Assembly (NCBI GenBank): GCA_903873355.1
Contig: CAIQOG010000121.1
Coordinates: forward strand, 1-9,263
DNA from: an uncultured Bacteroidales bacterium
GTDB lineage: Bacteria > Bacteroidota > Bacteroidia > Bacteroidales > Paludibacteraceae
DNA: 9,263 bases
Reading direction: 5' to 3'
This document shows positions 7,701-9,263 of the stretch, piece after piece. A model generated the notes under the pieces. That model saw only the letters and a program-made list of their open reading frames with translations, had not been told where the DNA came from and did not search any database. The translations under genes and the position numbers were made by a program. The first letter of the stretch is position 1. Each line of letters opens with the position of its first letter.

Positions 7701-9249
7701 TCCATTGAAACATGGTGTAAGTTTTGAAGGTGATGGTTTTGTTAGTGAAGGAAAAGCAACCATAAAGACGCTACAAACCACCTATTTTATTGACGATTCA
7801 GTGCATCTAACCAAGCACACCATAGAACTTCGCAATATAAAAATATACGATCAGGAGCGAAATCCCGGCAATCTAAATGCAATGATTACTCACAACGGAT
7901 TTTTCCAACATTTGCGTTTCGATGTCAACATTGCAGGTCAAAATGTGCTGGCAATGAATACACACGCCGAGGATAATGATTATTTCTTTGGAAAGGCTTA
8001 TGCAAATGGTACTGTGCACATTTTCGGGGATGAAAAAGAAGCAAATATTATAGTCAATGCTGTTTCGCAACCAAATACCAAATGCTACATTCAGATGGGA
8101 GGTGCATCTAAAGCTTCTGATAATAACTTCATTTCTTTTGTAAAAAAGCATGTGTATTCAAAAAAAGAATCTTCACTACGCAAATCAAATGGAAATGATA
8201 TAAATGTCAAAGTAAACTTACAGATAGAAGTAAATCAAAATGCTGATATGGAATTAATTGTCGACCCGAAAGGCGGTGATGTGATTAAAGGCAAAGGAAA
8301 CGGGAATCTACGGGTTGAATTTGACAGCTATTCAGACATCAAAATGTACGGTATATACACTTTAAACAATGGATATTACCTGTTTACGTTGCAGAATCTG
8401 ATTCGTAAAGAATTTAAAATTGATCAGGGAAGCACATTGGCATGGACTGGAAATCCAAAAAATGCGATAGGAAATATCCGAGCTTTATATCCACTTACTG
8501 CATCATTAAGCGATTTAAAAGATGAAACTCTTACCAATCAAACTACCAGAACAAGCATTCCCGTTAACTGTGTGTTGAAAATTACTGACAATATTATGAA
8601 GCCAACAGTGAAATTCGACATTGATTTACCTCAAAGCGATGAAGGTGTAAAACAAAGGGTACGAAATATAATCAACACCGATGAAATGATGAACCGTCAG
8701 ATTCTGTATTTATTAGTATTCAGCAAATTCTATACTCCGGATTATATGGGACAGACAGCAACAGCCAATAATTTAGGTTCGAGTGAAGCTATTTCATTTG
8801 CTGCTTCAACTCTTAGTGCTCAGTTAAATAACTGGGTCTCTCAATTATCAAAATCAAATAATCTTTCTGTAGGATTTGACTATCGAACCAATGACATTCA
8901 AAGTAGCGACATTAAAGCACAAATCCTTTATCAACCAAGTAGCCGCTTATTATTCAATGGAAATTTCGGTTACAGAACTGATAATATTAATACCAATGCT
9001 TCAAAATTCATTAATGATTTTGATATCCAGTGGTTATTGTTCAATTCCGGTAAATTACGTTTCAAAGCCTATTACCATACTATCGACCGGAATCAGCAAT
9101 TAATAAGTAAAACCACTCAAACCGGGGGCGTCGGTTTTATTTACAAGGAAGACTTTAATAGTGCAGGCGACATCTTAACCTACTATTGGAATCTAGTATT
9201 TGGCAAAAAACAGAAAAAAGATGAGATTAAAAATTCTGAAAAAAAATAA
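4786..9249 (+). CDS. tamB: TamB-family translocation/assembly module protein, with apparent ATA start
   Basis: TamB proteins are anchored in the inner membrane and span the periplasm as a long beta-rich groove, implicated in outer-membrane protein assembly and phospholipid transport. From the proposed start the product has 1487 residues, normal for Bacteroidota. It begins with a basic tip (KKTLK), a membrane anchor at about 7-26, then the typical VGKIDYRFFNDVTIHDLYAE block (about 50-69). A long beta-strand-rich middle follows. The C-terminal TamB domain is clear: GKGNGNLRVEFDSYSDIKMY (1169-1188), then through W1220 in LAWTG, and DEGVKQRVRNIINTDEMMNR (1285-1304). The end is a charged Lys-rich tail. 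No ATG, GTG or TTG lies in frame between the upstream stop (4723-4725) and a TTG at 4990, and starting there would remove the anchor. I place the start at ATA (4786-4788), where related proteins usually have Met-Lys-Lys. No TamA/TamL-like gene is nearby. Family call is near certain; the start is inferred. Confidence 0.9.
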   Translation: MKKTLKIAGFSVGGIILFLALVYIALQTSPIQNVLSKVILSELSKKLHTKVTVGKIDYRFFNDVTIHDLYAEDLQKDTLLFVKEANAHFKFWKFFHGKVIFSSIELDQLYGNLIIDKAGHSNIDFIIEAFKTPQKNDTTKVQYKISSFKVKNSRFSYTNLKEIQNVPKGVFNPNKLYIKDINIDLSLNIINKDSFDIRVNKFSAQEKNGLTITNIRTQIQAFKKGIKIPEVVVNMPASTINLKDIQLKYDSLSDLQHFGNKVRWNAPIKLSSIAFSDLKTFVPEFKNLKGSATFKGLITGRIKGMRFEKMEIKYGNSFQLNADLDVNGLPDLREAFIYGQIHDLHFEKSDLQDFISDLTRKPFLLPNELNQLGLIHYNGNITGFLNNLVVFGNVSTNIGSVSTDISLKFENQLKDLVYNGTVKSNNLQLGKLLNNKQLGKASFSLNTEGAKKEGLPVQGTIEAEIPEFQYNGYLYRDIKFDGEYDGKGFDGTADVKDENIDAHFGGKIDLTQKLPVFDFDLAVNNTNLNALKLTNKYPDSRLSFSAKTNMIGNSLDNINGYLSFENIKFINQNKTLNIDNIRVTSRIETENTNLSITSDFLNGSLNGKFKYSTIAQTINKIVLNYLPSLASLEKTQVANAPNHIDIDLKLSNTKEISEILVLPYTLEETSTFKGFIDEKSNKLDISGNIPVLKSNKQKIDNITLHIDNSKQQLQFITRAQIESKDETLRIFLKATAAQDTIGTLIGWQNNQQITNAGEISAVTHFKTVNGNFAAQLNIHPSQIIISDSTWNFHPCQINFNPDSTIQIHNFNLDNHNQFIHINGIASKSKNDSVSVVMNQLDLDFIMMLLKLKGISIGGIATGKAILLSVLDEPVFNANIKVKGFNLNHKVIGDANVFSTWDKENNRILAHGFFIGEKNDTIIKAVGVYTPRTDTIDIRYDAKRFSIEFLSPYFESVAKDLKGYARGNIRMYGPLKHGVSFEGDGFVSEGKATIKTLQTTYFIDDSVHLTKHTIELRNIKIYDQERNPGNLNAMITHNGFFQHLRFDVNIAGQNVLAMNTHAEDNDYFFGKAYANGTVHIFGDEKEANIIVNAVSQPNTKCYIQMGGASKASDNNFISFVKKHVYSKKESSLRKSNGNDINVKVNLQIEVNQNADMELIVDPKGGDVIKGKGNGNLRVEFDSYSDIKMYGIYTLNNGYYLFTLQNLIRKEFKIDQGSTLAWTGNPKNAIGNIRALYPLTASLSDLKDETLTNQTTRTSIPVNCVLKITDNIMKPTVKFDIDLPQSDEGVKQRVRNIINTDEMMNRQILYLLVFSKFYTPDYMGQTATANNLGSSEAISFAASTLSAQLNNWVSQLSKSNNLSVGFDYRTNDIQSSDIKAQILYQPSSRLLFNGNFGYRTDNINTNASKFINDFDIQWLLFNSGKLRFKAYYHTIDRNQQLISKTTQTGGVGFIYKEDFNSAGDILTYYWNLVFGKKQKKDEIKNSEKK

Positions 9250-9263
9250 TTGGCTGACATTGA

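Noticed and set aside
5208..8151. Minus-strand open frames inside tamB (for example 5208-5426, 6207-6488, 7233-7553, 7873-8151)
   Set aside because: They are short, antisense to a continuous conserved coding frame, and show no recognisable features or promoters.

Overview
The window looks like chromosomal DNA from a Bacteroidota bacterium, probably Bacteroidales or a relative. The DNA is AT-rich. Genes have A-rich leaders instead of Shine-Dalgarno sites, and two promoters match the Bacteroidota pattern (TTG, spacer, TAnnTTTG). The protein set also fits: a very long TamB of the Bacteroidota type, a DUF1080 protein, a small exosortase-like protein and a zwf-pgl pair. I see no RNA genes, insertion sequences, CRISPR arrays or phage genes.

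Layout: five genes run leftwards on the minus strand from about 4.6 kb to the left edge. In transcription order they are tsaD (tRNA t6A synthesis), an exosortase/archaeosortase-family membrane protein, zwf (glucose-6-phosphate dehydrogenase), pgl (6-phosphogluconolactonase) and the 5' part of a secreted DUF1080 protein that runs off the window. One large gene, tamB, runs rightwards from about 4.8 kb almost to the right edge. tsaD and tamB are divergent and share a 173-bp intergenic region. That region holds two outward-facing promoters with the same -7 octamer, set in an imperfect inverted repeat.

Functionally, zwf and pgl encode the first two steps of the oxidative pentose phosphate pathway; the third-step gene gnd is not next to them. 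The exosortase-like gene follows tsaD by 29 bp and is probably co-transcribed with it. It keeps a complete Cys/Arg/His triad, but no complete protein in the window carries a sorting signal it could act on. TamB is an inner-membrane-anchored envelope protein; no TamA/TamL partner is in view.

The most notable points are: (1) tamB has no ATG, GTG or TTG start in front of its conserved membrane anchor, and the natural start position reads ATA; (2) the paired divergent promoters; (3) the compact exosortase with no visible target; (4) a repeat-rich zwf-pgl spacer that creates a spurious N-terminal extension of pgl. Most of the window is otherwise ordinary housekeeping sequence. I found no convincing new multi-gene system.
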